This document shows, piece after piece, positions 24,620 to 34,186 of a stretch of 64,000 nt of DNA. The position numbers and the translations under genes are program-made. Positions within the stretch are counted from its first letter, which is position 1. The number at the start of each line of letters is the position of its first letter. A model generated the notes under the pieces. That model searched no databases, had not been told where the DNA came from, and saw only the letters and a list, made by a program, of their open reading frames with translations. Origin of the DNA: Methylomarinum sp. Ch1-1 (GTDB taxonomy: Bacteria > Pseudomonadota > Gammaproteobacteria > Methylococcales > Methylomonadaceae); assembly GCF_030717995.2 (NCBI RefSeq), contig NZ_CP157743.1, forward strand, positions 4,304,501 to 4,368,500, given 5' to 3'.

Positions 24620-25906
24620 TCAGGGCGCCCAAGCCGGCTCGCGCACTTCGCCACTTTCGAACGCCAATTTCTGCTGCATTCTGCCGTCCACCGAAACGGC
24701 TGCCAACACCGAACGGTTGCCTTTTTTGGAGGCATATAAAATCATCGTATCGTTGGGCGCGAAACTGGGCGATTCATCCAGCGGCCCGGCCGTCAGTACA
24801 TTGAGGGTGCGGGTTTTCATATCCATCACCGCGATCCGGTAATCGCCGCGATTGGCATGGACCATGACGATGCTTTTGCCGTCGTGGGAAAAATGTCCGC
24901 GGGCATTGTAATCGCCGGTAAAAGTCAGTCGAGTGACCCTGCCTCCGTGACTCGGAATCATGTACAACTGCGGTTTGCCGCCGCGATTCGAGGTGAACAC
25001 GATATTCCCGCCATCCGGCGACCAGTTCGGTTCTGTGTCGATCGCATAGCTTTTAGTCAGCTTCTGCAACGATTTGTTCGCCAGGTTCAACACATAAATA
25101 TCCGGACTGCCATCTTTGGACAGGGTCAGCGCCAGGCGCTTGCCATCCGGTGAAAACGCCGGCGCGCCATTGATGCCCCTGAACGACGCCACCCGGTTTC
25201 GTTGTCCCGTCGCCAGCGTCTGCACATAGATCGCCGAACGCTTGCGTTCAAAAGAAACATAGGCGATTTTTTTGCCGTCCGGCGACCAGGCCGGAGACAT
25301 CAACGGCTCCGACGAAGCGGCGATGGTCTTCGGACTGTAGCCGTCGGCATCGGCGACCTGTAATTTGTACTGCTTTTTACCCCCTGCGCCGATAACGCTG
25401 GTGACATAGGCAATGCGGGTGTCGAACACCCCCGGCTTACCGGTCAGCTTCTCGAACACCAGATCGCTGATATGGTGTGCGGTGCGGCGAAGCTCATAAG
25501 CGGAAACGGTCAACCGATAGCCCATGATCTGTACGCCCTGGTAGACGTCGAACAGTTGGAACTGCACGTTATAACGGCTGCCGTTGGGGCTCAATTGTCC
25601 GATCAACAGATAGTCCTGTCCCAACGCCCGCCAGTTTCTCAATTTTACGCTGGCGGCATCCGAAGGCTTGGTCAGCATATCCCGCTCCGGCAGGGTCTTA
25701 AAATAACCGCTGCGGCTTAAGTCGGCCTGAACGACGGCGGCGATATCGACCGGCGCTCTCCCCGGCAGCTGCTCGGCGAAGGGAACGACGGCGATCGGCA
25801 CCGCCGTTTCCGCGCCTTTGGTAATTTCTATCGTCAATGCCGCCTGGGAGACTCCGTTCCACAAGAGGCATAAACTGATCAGCACTAATTTTCTCAATAA
25901 AACCAT
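24620..25906 (-). CDS. tolB: Tol-Pal system beta-propeller protein TolB
   Basis: About 428 residues from ATG 25906; AGGAA lies directly upstream, so this is favoured over ATG 25930. Signal peptide: MVLLRKLVLISLCLLW, cleaved near Ala. An N-terminal domain (VPIAVVPFAEQLPGRAPVDI) is followed by a six-bladed propeller with repeats such as SPAWSPDGKKIAYVSFE, APAFSPDGKRLALTLSKDG and EPNWSPDGGNIVFTSNRGG. It is periplasmic, binds Pal, and links it to TolA. Confidence 0.95.
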   Translation of the reverse strand: MVLLRKLVLISLCLLWNGVSQAALTIEITKGAETAVPIAVVPFAEQLPGRAPVDIAAVVQADLSRSGYFKTLPERDMLTKPSDAASVKLRNWRALGQDYLLIGQLSPNGSRYNVQFQLFDVYQGVQIMGYRLTVSAYELRRTAHHISDLVFEKLTGKPGVFDTRIAYVTSVIGAGGKKQYKLQVADADGYSPKTIAASSEPLMSPAWSPDGKKIAYVSFERKRSAIYVQTLATGQRNRVASFRGINGAPAFSPDGKRLALTLSKDGSPDIYVLNLANKSLQKLTKSYAIDTEPNWSPDGGNIVFTSNRGGKPQLYMIPSHGGRVTRLTFTGDYNARGHFSHDGKSIVMVHANRGDYRIAVMDMKTRTLNVLTAGPLDESPSFAPNDTMILYASKKGNRSVLAAVSVDGRMQQKLAFESGEVREPAWAP

Positions 25907-25947
25907 TTTTTTATTCCTAGCCGCCATCATAGCGGCATACTTGGCAA

Positions 25948-26880
25948 TTATTCCGGTTTAAATACAAAGGTGAATGTCCTGAAGTTGCGGCTAAATAAGG
26001 TTCTGTCCTTAGGCACCGGCAATGGCGAGGCCTTGCGCACTGCATTTTCGGCGGAACGGTCGAATACCGAATCGCCACTGCTTTTAACCACGCTGGCATC
26101 CATCACATCGCCGCTGGCCAATAACTTCACCTGCACGGTGCAGCTCAGCCCCTTGCTGGAGGTCATCGGCCGTATCCAACTGTTGTTGACTTTGCGCTGG
26201 ATCGCCGCGGTCGCGGTGATCGTGGCCTGACGATCCTGCTCGGCTTTGGCCTTGGCGGCCTCGGCCTGCTGTCTGGCGAGCTCTTCACGACGAGCCTGCT
26301 CCGCTTTCTGTTTGGCCAACAATTCCTGTTTACGTTTTTCCTCCGCCAACCTTTCCTGTTCGCGTTTTTTCGCCGCGGCCGCTTTTTCCGCCTCGATGCG
26401 TTTTTGTTCGGCCTCGCGTTGCGCCTTCAGCCTTTTCTGTTCGGCGGCCCGCTGCTCCTTTATCTTAGCCAATCTGGCCGCTTCTTCAACCAGTTGTTTT
26501 TTCAAATCGGCCTGTTTTTGCCGCTCCTTCTCTTCCGCCTGTTTTCGCCGTTCGACCAACTCCTTGGCTTTTTTCTCTTCTCGCAGACGTCGTTCGCGGA
26601 CCTGCTGTAGTCTTTTTTCCTCGGCCGCTCTTTGCTCGGCCAACTCTTGCCGCCGCTTTTCCTTAAGCTGTTGTTTTTCCACCTCCGCCTGCTTGAGACG
26701 CTCGGCTTCCTGAATGACCTGTTCGTCATCGAGCACCGAGGCCTGGATAATTTCCGGCGCCGGCTTTTGCGTCACAACTTCCGGTTCGCTGTCGAAACTC
26801 AGCCCGAACACCAGCAACAGGCTGAAGTGCAGGGCCAAGGCCAGCGCAAACGATAGACCGAATTTCTGCATCTTGTTCAT
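25948..26880 (-). CDS. tolA: TolA energy-transducing protein
   Basis: 310 residues. One N-terminal membrane helix (FGLSFALALALHFSLLLVFG) anchors it in the inner membrane. Residues about 50–220 are a very long Lys/Glu/Ala/Gln-rich coiled coil that spans the periplasm. The C-terminal domain from about 230 (INNSWIRPM-like, here VNNSWIRPMTSSKGLSCTVQ) contacts Pal and TolB. It lies 4 bases after tolR. The repetitive Lys/Glu coding sequence produces false open frames on the other strand. Confidence 0.95.
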   Translation of the reverse strand: MNKMQKFGLSFALALALHFSLLLVFGLSFDSEPEVVTQKPAPEIIQASVLDDEQVIQEAERLKQAEVEKQQLKEKRRQELAEQRAAEEKRLQQVRERRLREEKKAKELVERRKQAEEKERQKQADLKKQLVEEAARLAKIKEQRAAEQKRLKAQREAEQKRIEAEKAAAAKKREQERLAEEKRKQELLAKQKAEQARREELARQQAEAAKAKAEQDRQATITATAAIQRKVNNSWIRPMTSSKGLSCTVQVKLLASGDVMDASVVKSSGDSVFDRSAENAVRKASPLPVPKDRTLFSRNFRTFTFVFKPE

Positions 26881-26883
26881 CGC

Positions 26884-27309
26884 CTATTGCTCTAGCGGAC
26901 TGGTCATCAGGCCGACGCTGGGCACGCCGGCATTTTTCAGCGCCGCCATCACGGTCACGACCTTGCCGTAATCGACGCTGTGATCGCCACGGATATAAAC
27001 CTGAGTTTGCGGCTTATTGCGCAACACCGCTGCCACCCGAATCAACAAATCCTGGGGCTGCACCGGCTGGTCTTCGCGCTCGCCGAGATCGATATAATAG
27101 CGGCCCTGCTTGTCGATCGAGACGATCACCGGCGGTTCATTTTCCTGCTCTACCGGCGCGGTGACGGCCTGAGGCAAATCGACATCGACGCCGGTTTGCA
27201 CCAGCGGCGCGGTAATCATGAAAATAATCAACAACACGAAGGTGACATCAATGTATGGCACGACATTGATTTCGGCCATCGGTTTTCTTTTTGAGGAACG
27301 CCGACTCAT
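26884..27309 (-). CDS. tolR: TolR, Tol-Pal motor subunit
   Basis: 141 residues. ExbD/TolR family: a basic start (RRSSKRKPMAEINVVPYIDV) leads into one membrane helix with the proton-carrying Asp (IDVTFVLLIIFMITAPL), and a periplasmic domain follows. It works with TolQ to use the proton gradient. It sits 5 bases after tolQ in the normal order. Confidence 0.95.
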   Translation of the reverse strand: MSRRSSKRKPMAEINVVPYIDVTFVLLIIFMITAPLVQTGVDVDLPQAVTAPVEQENEPPVIVSIDKQGRYYIDLGEREDQPVQPQDLLIRVAAVLRNKPQTQVYIRGDHSVDYGKVVTVMAALKNAGVPSVGLMTSPLEQ

Positions 27310-27314
27310 CGTGG

Positions 27315-27983
27315 TTACGCCTGTCTGTGCAATAGAGTGACGAATTCGTCGATAAACAATTCATAGCGGCCCGCCAACCTGTCCAGGCGGGTGCTGAAAC
27401 GGTTATAGGCAATCACCGCCGGGATCGCCGCGAACAGACCGATCGCGGTCGCGATCAGCGCCTCGGAAATGCCGGGAGCGACATTGGCGAGCGTGGCGTG
27501 CTTCATTTCGCCCAAGGCGCGGAAGGAATTCATGATGCCCCACACGGTGCCGAACAGGCCGACATAAGGGCTGGTCGAACCGACCGTCGCCAAGAACGGT
27601 AAGGTTTCGTCGAGCCGGTCCAGCTCGCGCGATAATTCGATGCGCATCGCCCGTTGCGCGCTTTCCACCTTGACCTCGGCGCTGATATCGCTTTTCTGGT
27701 GCATGCGGGAAAACTCCCTGTAGCCGGCCATGAAGATTTTTTCGATGCCTTCCGGTTGAATGTCGTGCCCGGCCAACTTGCGGTAGAGATCCGTCAGCTC
27801 GCCGCCGGACCAGAATTCCTGTTCGAAATCTTCGGTGATTTCCATCGACCTGCTCAGTTCTTTGCGCTTGTTGAAGATAAAGGTCCAGGACAGCACCGAA
27901 GCGACCAGCAGGATCAGCATGACAAACTGCACGACAAAGCTGGCTTGCAGCACTAAATCGATGAAAGAAGGATGACTGCTCAT
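27315..27983 (-). CDS. tolQ: TolQ, Tol-Pal motor subunit
   Basis: 222 residues. MotA/TolQ/ExbB family with three membrane helices: residues about 12–38, 130–155 (LATVGSTSPYVGLFGTVWGI) and 165–195 (ISEALIATAIGLFAAIPAVI). It forms the proton-driven stator with TolR. Its start overlaps the ybgC stop by 4 bp (ATGA), showing translational coupling. Confidence 0.95.
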   Translation of the reverse strand: MSSHPSFIDLVLQASFVVQFVMLILLVASVLSWTFIFNKRKELSRSMEITEDFEQEFWSGGELTDLYRKLAGHDIQPEGIEKIFMAGYREFSRMHQKSDISAEVKVESAQRAMRIELSRELDRLDETLPFLATVGSTSPYVGLFGTVWGIMNSFRALGEMKHATLANVAPGISEALIATAIGLFAAIPAVIAYNRFSTRLDRLAGRYELFIDEFVTLLHRQA

Positions 27984-28375
27984 GATAATTGTTCCAAAAT
28001 AGCGGCGGGTATCGCCTTCGGGCGCATGCTTTGCGCATCGAGACAGGCGATGCGTACTTCGCCTTGACAGAGTAAGTCGTCGCCGCGAACGATTTCCTGG
28101 GCAAACAAGAAACTGGTTTTTTTCGCCTGCGTCACTTCGGCGCTGACCAGGATTTGCTCATTGAAGCGAGCCGGCTTCAGGTAGTCGACCTGTAGCGAAC
28201 GCACGACAAAAATGACCTTTTGCTCGTTGATCAACTGATCCTGTTCAAAGCCTTGGGAGCGCAGCATTTCCGTTCTGGCTCGTTCAAAAAACTTCAAATA
28301 ATTAGCGTAGAATACGACGCCGCCGGCGTCGGTATCCTCGTAATAGACCCTGACGGGCCAGTTAAATTTTCCCAT
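27980..28375 (-). CDS. ybgC: Acyl-CoA thioesterase YbgC (hotdog fold)
   Basis: 131 residues. VRVYYEDTDAGGVVFYANYL, with the active-site Asp, and FFERARTEMLRSQGF are the 4-hydroxybenzoyl-CoA thioesterase-type signature. It hydrolyses short acyl-CoA or acyl-ACP and is nearly always the first gene of the tol-pal operon, as here. The gap from ruvB (about 100 bases) probably holds the tol-pal promoter. Confidence 0.93.
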   Translation of the reverse strand: MGKFNWPVRVYYEDTDAGGVVFYANYLKFFERARTEMLRSQGFEQDQLINEQKVIFVVRSLQVDYLKPARFNEQILVSAEVTQAKKTSFLFAQEIVRGDDLLCQGEVRIACLDAQSMRPKAIPAAILEQLS

Positions 28376-28474
28376 TGCTTAACAACGTCTGTGATTACTG
28401 CTTGTGTTGATTTTATCAGGCTCAATGCGACGACTATCAGTCCCTAGGACGAAGTTTAAACCGCCGAACCTTGC

Positions 28475-29512
28475 TCAGATATTAAAAATATCATCGCGGA
28501 GAGCTTCCTTTGCCGGCGACTGCAAACCAAAATGCAGATAAGCCTTCTGGGTCGCGATGCGGCCGCGGGGCGTGCGCATGATGAACCCTTGCTGCAATAA
28601 ATAAGGCTCCAGCACGTCCTCGATGGTGCCGCGTTCCTCGCTGATCGCAGCGGCCAGCGTATCCAATCCGACCGGCCCGCCGTCAAAATGTTCGATCATC
28701 GACAACAATAATTTGCGATCCAGCGCATCAAAGCCGTTATCATCGATTTTCAGCATCTTCAATGCCTGACTGGATATATCCCGGTTGACCTTACCGTCAC
28801 CCTTGACCTCGGCAAAGTCGCGCACCCGCCTCAACAAACGGTTGGCGATGCGCGGCGTGCCGCGGGAACGCCGCGCAACCTCGTCGGCGCCGTCATTGTC
28901 CATCGCGACGCCCAGCAATCTGGCTGAACGCCGCACGATATCGGCCAGCTCGGCGATGCTGTAGAATTCCAAGCGCTGCACGATGCCGAAGCGGTCACGC
29001 AACGGCGAGGTCAGCAGGCCGGCCCGGGTGGTGGCGCCGATCAGCGTGAACGGCGGCAAATCCAGCTTGATCGAACGCGCCGCCGGCCCCTCGCCGATCA
29101 TGATATCGATTTGATAATCCTCCATCGCCGGATACAGGACCTCTTCCACCGCCGGGCTGAGGCGGTGAATTTCATCGATGAACAGCACATCGTGAGCTTC
29201 CAGGTTGGTCAACAAGGCCGCCAGGTCGCCGGCCTTGTCCAGCACAGGCCCGGAGGTCTGGCGGATATTGACGCCCATTTCGGTGGCGATGATGTTGGCC
29301 AGCGTGGTTTTACCCAAGCCGGGCGGACCGAAAATCAACACATGATCGAGCGCTTCGTCGCGCGCCAGCGCGGCGCGAATAAAAATATCCATCTGCTGAC
29401 GCAATTCCGTTTGTCCGACATAATCGGCCAGCCGCTTGGGGCGGATCGCCCGATCCAAGCGCTCCTCATCGGAACCGCCTTGCGCGCTGATCAAACGGTC
29501 GCTTTCGATCAT
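28475..29512 (-). CDS. ruvB: Holliday junction branch-migration ATPase RuvB
   Basis: 345 residues from ATG 29512, which overlaps the ruvA stop (ATGA). An upstream start at 29554 would extend into ruvA and lacks the conserved MIESDRLIS start. AAA+ motor: [18 protein letters not shown] (Walker A), [16 protein letters not shown] (Walker B), [18 protein letters not shown] (sensor), and a C-terminal winged helix ([18 protein letters not shown]). It drives branch migration with RuvA. Confidence 0.96.
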   Translation of the reverse strand: MIESDRLISAQGGSDEERLDRAIRPKRLADYVGQTELRQQMDIFIRAALARDEALDHVLIFGPPGLGKTTLANIIATEMGVNIRQTSGPVLDKAGDLAALLTNLEAHDVLFIDEIHRLSPAVEEVLYPAMEDYQIDIMIGEGPAARSIKLDLPPFTLIGATTRAGLLTSPLRDRFGIVQRLEFYSIAELADIVRRSARLLGVAMDNDGADEVARRSRGTPRIANRLLRRVRDFAEVKGDGKVNRDISSQALKMLKIDDNGFDALDRKLLLSMIEHFDGGPVGLDTLAAAISEERGTIEDVLEPYLLQQGFIMRTPRGRIATQKAYLHFGLQSPAKEALRDDIFNI

Positions 29513-30117
29513 CGCAGCGCTCCTTGCAAGGCCAAACGAATAATATCTTCGCAACTCTTATCTTCAACGGCGATATTGCGCACCATCTTGTCGGCGTCCT
29601 GCGCTTTATAACCCAGCGCGCACAGCGCCGAGAGCGCCTCTTGCCTGGGGTTGCCGACCGCCGTATCGGCAGTTTCCGCCGGCATTCTACCGTCCGTAGC
29701 TGATGAATCGCTTAAATCCGGCAAGCGGTCGCGCATTTCGATGATCAAGCGCTCCGCGGTCTTTTTCCCGACCCCCGGCAGGCGGACCAACGACTGGGTG
29801 TCGTTATTATGTATACAGCGATGAAATTCCTCGGCGCTCTGACCGGACAAGATCGTCAACGCCAACTTGGGCCCCACGCCATTGACCTTGATCAGAGTCC
29901 TGAACATCATCCGGTCGCTTACGGAACTGAAGCCGAACAGCGTATGGGCGTCTTCGCGCACCACCAGATGGGTGTGCAGCGTGACCTCTTCGCCCAAAGC
30001 CGGCAGCTGGTAAAAGGTGGTCATCGGCGCCTCGACCTCATAGCCGACGCCCTGTACATCCAGCAACAACTGCGGCGGCGTCTTGGCCGCCAATTTACCG
30101 CGCAAAAAGCCTATCAC
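29509..30117 (-). CDS. ruvA: Holliday junction DNA-binding protein RuvA
   Basis: 202 residues from GTG 30117, where [18 protein letters not shown] begins the conserved N-terminus; the longer frame upstream lies inside ruvC. The OB-fold is followed by two helix-hairpin-helix motifs ([20 protein letters not shown] and [19 protein letters not shown]) and the C-terminal RuvB-binding domain. The GTG overlaps the ruvC stop (GTGTGA), so translation is coupled. Confidence 0.94.
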   Translation of the reverse strand: MIGFLRGKLAAKTPPQLLLDVQGVGYEVEAPMTTFYQLPALGEEVTLHTHLVVREDAHTLFGFSSVSDRMMFRTLIKVNGVGPKLALTILSGQSAEEFHRCIHNNDTQSLVRLPGVGKKTAERLIIEMRDRLPDLSDSSATDGRMPAETADTAVGNPRQEALSALCALGYKAQDADKMVRNIAVEDKSCEDIIRLALQGALR

Positions 30118-30611
30118 ACTCGCCCCTTTTGCAAACGCATTGCGGTTTCCCGGTGATGACTGTGACACAGGCAAATGCCCAGCGCATCACCGGCATCGAC
30201 CTGCATCTCGCCTTGAATATTGAGCAGAATTTTCACCATGTGCTGCACCTGCGCCTTTTCGGCGCTGCCTTTGCCGACCAGAGCCTGTTTGATTTGGCGG
30301 GCGGCGTATTCATAAACCGGCAAATCGCTGTTCAGCGTCGCGCAAATCGCCGCCCCCCTGGCCTGCCCCAGCTTCAGCGCCGAATCGGCATTCTTGTGCA
30401 TAAACACCTGCTCGATCGCCATTTGTTGGGGCTGATAAAGGGCAATGACTTCGGCCACGCCGTCAAAGATCTGTTTCAAGCGCAGCGGAAAAGAATCGGC
30501 CTTGATCCGAATACTGCCGCTGGCGATATAGCGGTTGCCCTGCGGCAGCGATTCGATGACGCCATAACCGGTGATCCTGGAACCGGGATCTATACCTAGA
30601 ATTCTGGTCAA
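30114..30611 (-). CDS. ruvC: Crossover junction endodeoxyribonuclease RuvC
   Basis: 165 residues. The acidic catalytic residues lie in [17 protein letters not shown] (Asp7), [20 protein letters not shown] (Glu) and [13 protein letters not shown] (Asp pair). It resolves Holliday junctions and acts with RuvAB, encoded directly downstream. It is normal length and follows yebC, as in many gammaproteobacteria. Confidence 0.95.
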   Translation of the reverse strand: MTRILGIDPGSRITGYGVIESLPQGNRYIASGSIRIKADSFPLRLKQIFDGVAEVIALYQPQQMAIEQVFMHKNADSALKLGQARGAAICATLNSDLPVYEYAARQIKQALVGKGSAEKAQVQHMVKILLNIQGEMQVDAGDALGICLCHSHHRETAMRLQKGRV

Positions 30612-30675
30612 TGATTATTCAACTTTAAATAGCGAGGGTGAACGATCTCATCCTCGTGGATTAACGGCGGCAAGC

Positions 30676-31425
30676 TCATTGTTCGCTGATATCGGCCATG
30701 ATTTCATCGCTGATATCGGCATTGGAATAAACGTTCTGGACATCGTCTAGGTCTTCCAGGCGATCGATCAAGCGCAACATCTTGGCCGCAGTATCGGCAT
30801 CCAGATCGGTATTGGTGTCCGCCTGCATCGTCACTTCGGCGTTCTCCGGCTCGAATCCGGCCGAGACCATCGCTTCCTTGACGGTCAGATACTCTTCCGG
30901 CGTCGTCATCACATCGACGGAACCGTCATCGTTAGTGACAATATCTTCGGCGCCGGCTTCCAGCGCCGCTTCCATCACGGCGTCCTCGTCCACCGAATCG
31001 CCATAACTGATGATGCCGACCTTGTTGAACATATAGGCCACGGAACCGTCGGTGCCGAGGTTGCCGCCGGCCTTGGAGAAAGCGTGGCGCACTTCGGCGA
31101 CGGTGCGATTACGGTTATCGGTCAAACAATCGACCATAACCGCTGTGCCGCCGGGGCCATAGCCTTCATAACGAACCTCTTCGTAACTGACTCCATCCAA
31201 CGCGCCGGTCGCTTTCTTGATGGTATTATCGATGGTGTCTTTTTTCATGTTGGCGCCCAGCGCCTTATCGATAGCCGAACGCAAGGCTGGATTATTGGTC
31301 GGATCGGCCCCCGCTTTGGCCGCGACGCTGATCTCACGGATCAGTTTGGTGAAAATTTTGCCTCGTTTTGCGTCCTGGGCGCCCTTACGGTGTCTAATAT
31401 TAGCCCACTTACTATGTCCTGCCAT
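30676..31425 (-). CDS. yebC: YebC/PmpR family translational or transcriptional regulator
   Basis: 249 residues. [20 protein letters not shown] is the invariant start, and [20 protein letters not shown] is a family block. YebC proteins have been linked to relief of ribosome stalling and to gene regulation. It is located just upstream of ruvC, the standard position. Confidence 0.95.
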   Translation of the reverse strand: MAGHSKWANIRHRKGAQDAKRGKIFTKLIREISVAAKAGADPTNNPALRSAIDKALGANMKKDTIDNTIKKATGALDGVSYEEVRYEGYGPGGTAVMVDCLTDNRNRTVAEVRHAFSKAGGNLGTDGSVAYMFNKVGIISYGDSVDEDAVMEAALEAGAEDIVTNDDGSVDVMTTPEEYLTVKEAMVSAGFEPENAEVTMQADTNTDLDADTAAKMLRLIDRLEDLDDVQNVYSNADISDEIMADISEQ

Positions 31426-31614
31426 GTTTACTCTCTAAATCGTTCTTGAAAATTACTTGTGTTGACCCGGCATCGCGGGTAAATAAGGTCTCGCCTTTTT
31501 TACAGTCGCGAAATCCGGGACGAAATAAGTCAATATCCTGTTCGATGCGCGAATCCCTGACACACAGAATAACAGCCGATTTTACCATTGTGCCCGCGTC
31601 ATATCGAATTTTGC

Positions 31615-31763
31615 TTATCACAGCCGCAATTCCCAGATTGAGCATTTTTAAAGCCATGGATTTAGGTGCTGGAGGCTTGACGCCGGCCTACCTGCCGCCA
31701 AGTCCTCGCCAGATAGACTCCTTACCCTCTTCGATCCTCAAATGGGAATGACTGTTATCACAG
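31615..31763. repeat. MITE copy 3 (31624–31754) with 9-bp target duplication
   Basis: The left end is GCAATTCCCAGATTGAG and the right end CTCAAATGGGAATGACTG. Perfect 9-bp direct repeats TTATCACAG flank it at 31615–31623 and 31755–31763. It is the most diverged of the three copies. It holds ATTTAGGTGCTGG (about 31660–31672), matching only one arm of the 67-bp palindromic element, as if that insert had been partly deleted. It occupies the 373-bp gap between yebC and serB, which contains no supported gene. Confidence 0.8.
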
Positions 31764-31798
31764 CCGCCATCCGCTGATCGAATTGAGGATGGGAACAG

Positions 31799-32440
31799 TT
31801 ATAACAGATAAGCCAACACCGCGGTCAGATCCGGTCCGGCGACGAAATAGTCCGCCTGCGCCTTGACCGCATCCCGGGCGACAACGCCACCGAAACCGAT
31901 CACCGTCGCGCCGGCCTGTTTCGCTTCCAGGTCCGTTTTTCCGTCGCCGACCATCGCCAATACGCCGTTGCCATCAATAATCTGCTTACAGACTTTGGCC
32001 TTGCCGCCGCTGTAAGCCAGCGGCGAGGCCTTGGCATAACCCAGATAGGCGCCCTCTTCGCTTAACTCTATATCGACGGCATGAACCTGCTGCGAAGGCA
32101 CGCCGAGAAATTCGGCCAGCGGCAAAATCGCCTGGCGCAAGCCGCCACTGATGATATGCACCTGTTTGTGTTGTTGTTGCAGCTTGGCGATCGTGTCTCG
32201 CGCACCGGGCACCACTTCGTCGATGTAGAGCTGCGCCAACCAATCGACCGAGGCTTTATCCGGTTTAATCAACGCCAAGCGGTTTTCATAAACTTCCTCC
32301 AGCGCCAGCTCGCCATTCATCGCGGCATTGGTCAATTCGGCGACGCGCTCGAACATGCCGTTGCGGCGCGCCAGTTCATCTATGCCTTCGACGCGACTCA
32401 AGGTGCTGTCGCAATCAAAGCAAACGGTATCGAAACTCAT
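31799..32440 (-). CDS. serB: Phosphoserine phosphatase-like HAD hydrolase
   Basis: 213 residues. TVCFDCDSTLSRVEGIDELA carries the HAD D-x-D nucleophile. HIISGGLRQAILPLAEFLGV is motif II, and LAMVGDGKTDLEAKQAGATV is motif IV. It removes phosphate from O-phosphoserine, the last step of serine synthesis. Its start overlaps the serA stop by 4 bp, so two steps of the pathway are coupled. It is the short form without an ACT domain. Confidence 0.88.
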   Translation of the reverse strand: MSFDTVCFDCDSTLSRVEGIDELARRNGMFERVAELTNAAMNGELALEEVYENRLALIKPDKASVDWLAQLYIDEVVPGARDTIAKLQQQHKQVHIISGGLRQAILPLAEFLGVPSQQVHAVDIELSEEGAYLGYAKASPLAYSGGKAKVCKQIIDGNGVLAMVGDGKTDLEAKQAGATVIGFGGVVARDAVKAQADYFVAGPDLTAVLAYLL

Positions 32441-34020
32441 AATTGTATCTGTTTGACTGTATGGACCGCAGCAATATCACAAACCGCCTGTACTAATTTT
32501 TCATCGAGCGGTTCAGAGACGCTAATCACCGCCATCGCTTGCTGTTGCTCATCGGCCATGCCGACCTGCATCCTGGAGATGTTGATATTCGACTCACCCA
32601 ATACCGAACTGATCGCAGAGATGACGCCCGGCTTGTCATCATGACGAGTCACCAACAACGTGCCTTCCGGCACCACCTCGATTTCGAACTGATCGATACT
32701 GACCAGACGAGGATGGCAATCGCCGAGCAAAGCGCCTTCCAATGACACCGATTTGTCTTCGCAGTAACCGGTGACCTTGATCAGCGACAAATAGCCCTGT
32801 GATTCGTCGGTCATCGTTTCTATCAGCGAGATGCCTTGACGCTTGGCGATGTTTTCGACGTTGACGCTGTTTACCGGTGTGGAGAACTGATCGGCCAGCA
32901 AACCCACCAGCGCCTCCACCGAAATGGGACGAATCGCTACTTCCGCCGCCTTGCCGTAGGTGCCCACTTCCAACTTCCTAATCGGCGCATCGACCAGGTT
33001 GGCCAGCATTTTGCCGAGAATGTGGGCCAGCATCATGAATTGACGTGATTTCTTCAGTTCTTCCGCCGAGAGCCGCGGCAGATTCAGCGCATTGACCGCC
33101 TCGCCGCTATTCAGATAGGTGACGACTTGTCTGGCGATTTCGACGCTGACTGCAACCTGGGCTTCGCGGGTCGACGCCCCCAAATGCGGCGTAAACAAGA
33201 CATTGCTCAAGTCTAACAACGGCGAATCCTTGGGTGGCTCATGTTCGTATACATCCAGGGCCGCGCCGGCGATTTCGTGATTGTTCAGGGCCCGGTATAA
33301 GGCGTCCTCATCGACCAGGCCGCCGCGGGCGCAATTGATCAGGAAGGCCGACTTCTTCATCATCGTCAATTGTTCGGCGCCGATGATCCCTCGGGTTTTT
33401 TCCATCATCGGACAATGTAGAGTCAGATAGTCGGCCTGCTTGATCAATTCTTCGAGACTGACCGGTTCGGCGCCGTATTCGGCGAACACCTCCGGCGTCA
33501 CGAACGGATCATAGGCGATGACCCGCATCTTCAAACCGTTACCGCGTTGTGCAACGATGCGCCCTATCGTACCGAAGCCCAGTATCGCCAGGGTTTTGTG
33601 GCTGATTTCCGCACCCATCAGCCGGCTGCGTTCCCATTTTCCCTGCTTGACCGACTGGTTGGCTTCGGGCAGATTGCGACTCAACGAGAACATATGCGCC
33701 AGCGCCAGTTCGGCCGTGGTCGTGGCATTGGCGTCCGGCGTGTTCATGACAATGACGCCCTGTTCGGTGGCGGCCGGCACGTCGACATTGTCGACGCCGA
33801 TGCCGGCGCGACCTACGACTTTCAGTTTCCGTCCCGCCTTCAATACCTTCGCGGTCACTTTCGAGCCGCTGCGAATCAGCAAGGCGTCATATTCCGGAAT
33901 CAGTTCGCACAATTCCTCTTCGCTTAAGCCTGTTTGAATATGAATTTGTATGCCTTCCTGGCGATTCAGAAAATTAATGCCGTCATCAGCCAGCTTATCG
34001 GAAATCAGTATCTTCTTCAT
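32437..34020 (-). CDS. serA: D-3-phosphoglycerate dehydrogenase
   Basis: 527 residues from ATG 34020 (MKKILISDKLADDGINF); the upstream TTG is less likely. It is an NAD-dependent 2-hydroxyacid dehydrogenase: LAILGFGTIGRIVAQRGNGL (G-x-G-x-x-G), the catalytic Arg in INCARGGLVDEDALYRAL, Glu in ALDVYEHEPPKDS, and His in LFTPHLGASTREAQ. An intervening domain and a C-terminal ACT domain (LVTRHDDKPGVISAISSVLG) make this the long form. It starts serine synthesis; serB follows directly. Confidence 0.95.
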   Translation of the reverse strand: MKKILISDKLADDGINFLNRQEGIQIHIQTGLSEEELCELIPEYDALLIRSGSKVTAKVLKAGRKLKVVGRAGIGVDNVDVPAATEQGVIVMNTPDANATTTAELALAHMFSLSRNLPEANQSVKQGKWERSRLMGAEISHKTLAILGFGTIGRIVAQRGNGLKMRVIAYDPFVTPEVFAEYGAEPVSLEELIKQADYLTLHCPMMEKTRGIIGAEQLTMMKKSAFLINCARGGLVDEDALYRALNNHEIAGAALDVYEHEPPKDSPLLDLSNVLFTPHLGASTREAQVAVSVEIARQVVTYLNSGEAVNALNLPRLSAEELKKSRQFMMLAHILGKMLANLVDAPIRKLEVGTYGKAAEVAIRPISVEALVGLLADQFSTPVNSVNVENIAKRQGISLIETMTDESQGYLSLIKVTGYCEDKSVSLEGALLGDCHPRLVSIDQFEIEVVPEGTLLVTRHDDKPGVISAISSVLGESNINISRMQVGMADEQQQAMAVISVSEPLDEKLVQAVCDIAAVHTVKQIQL

Positions 34021-34186
34021 ATGTGCATTGCCGAAGGTGTTGGGATAAGCCAATTATTTTAACAGCTTTGATATAATTACAATAACTCGGCGCTTATTCT
34101 ATGCCGCTAAAACGCTCAAACGGGGATTGGCTCGCTAATTCTGAAAAAATGCATCCCTGATCCCTAACCAATCCTTTAATTCCCTA

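Noticed and set aside
26246-26713. 155-codon plus-strand open frame opposite tolA
   Set aside because: Low-complexity Ser/Ala/Cys/Phe sequence produced by the Lys/Glu coiled-coil codons of tolA.
27403-28104. 233-codon open frame opposite in phase to tolQ/ybgC
   Set aside because: Arg-rich shadow; TolQ and YbgC motifs are in the proper frames.
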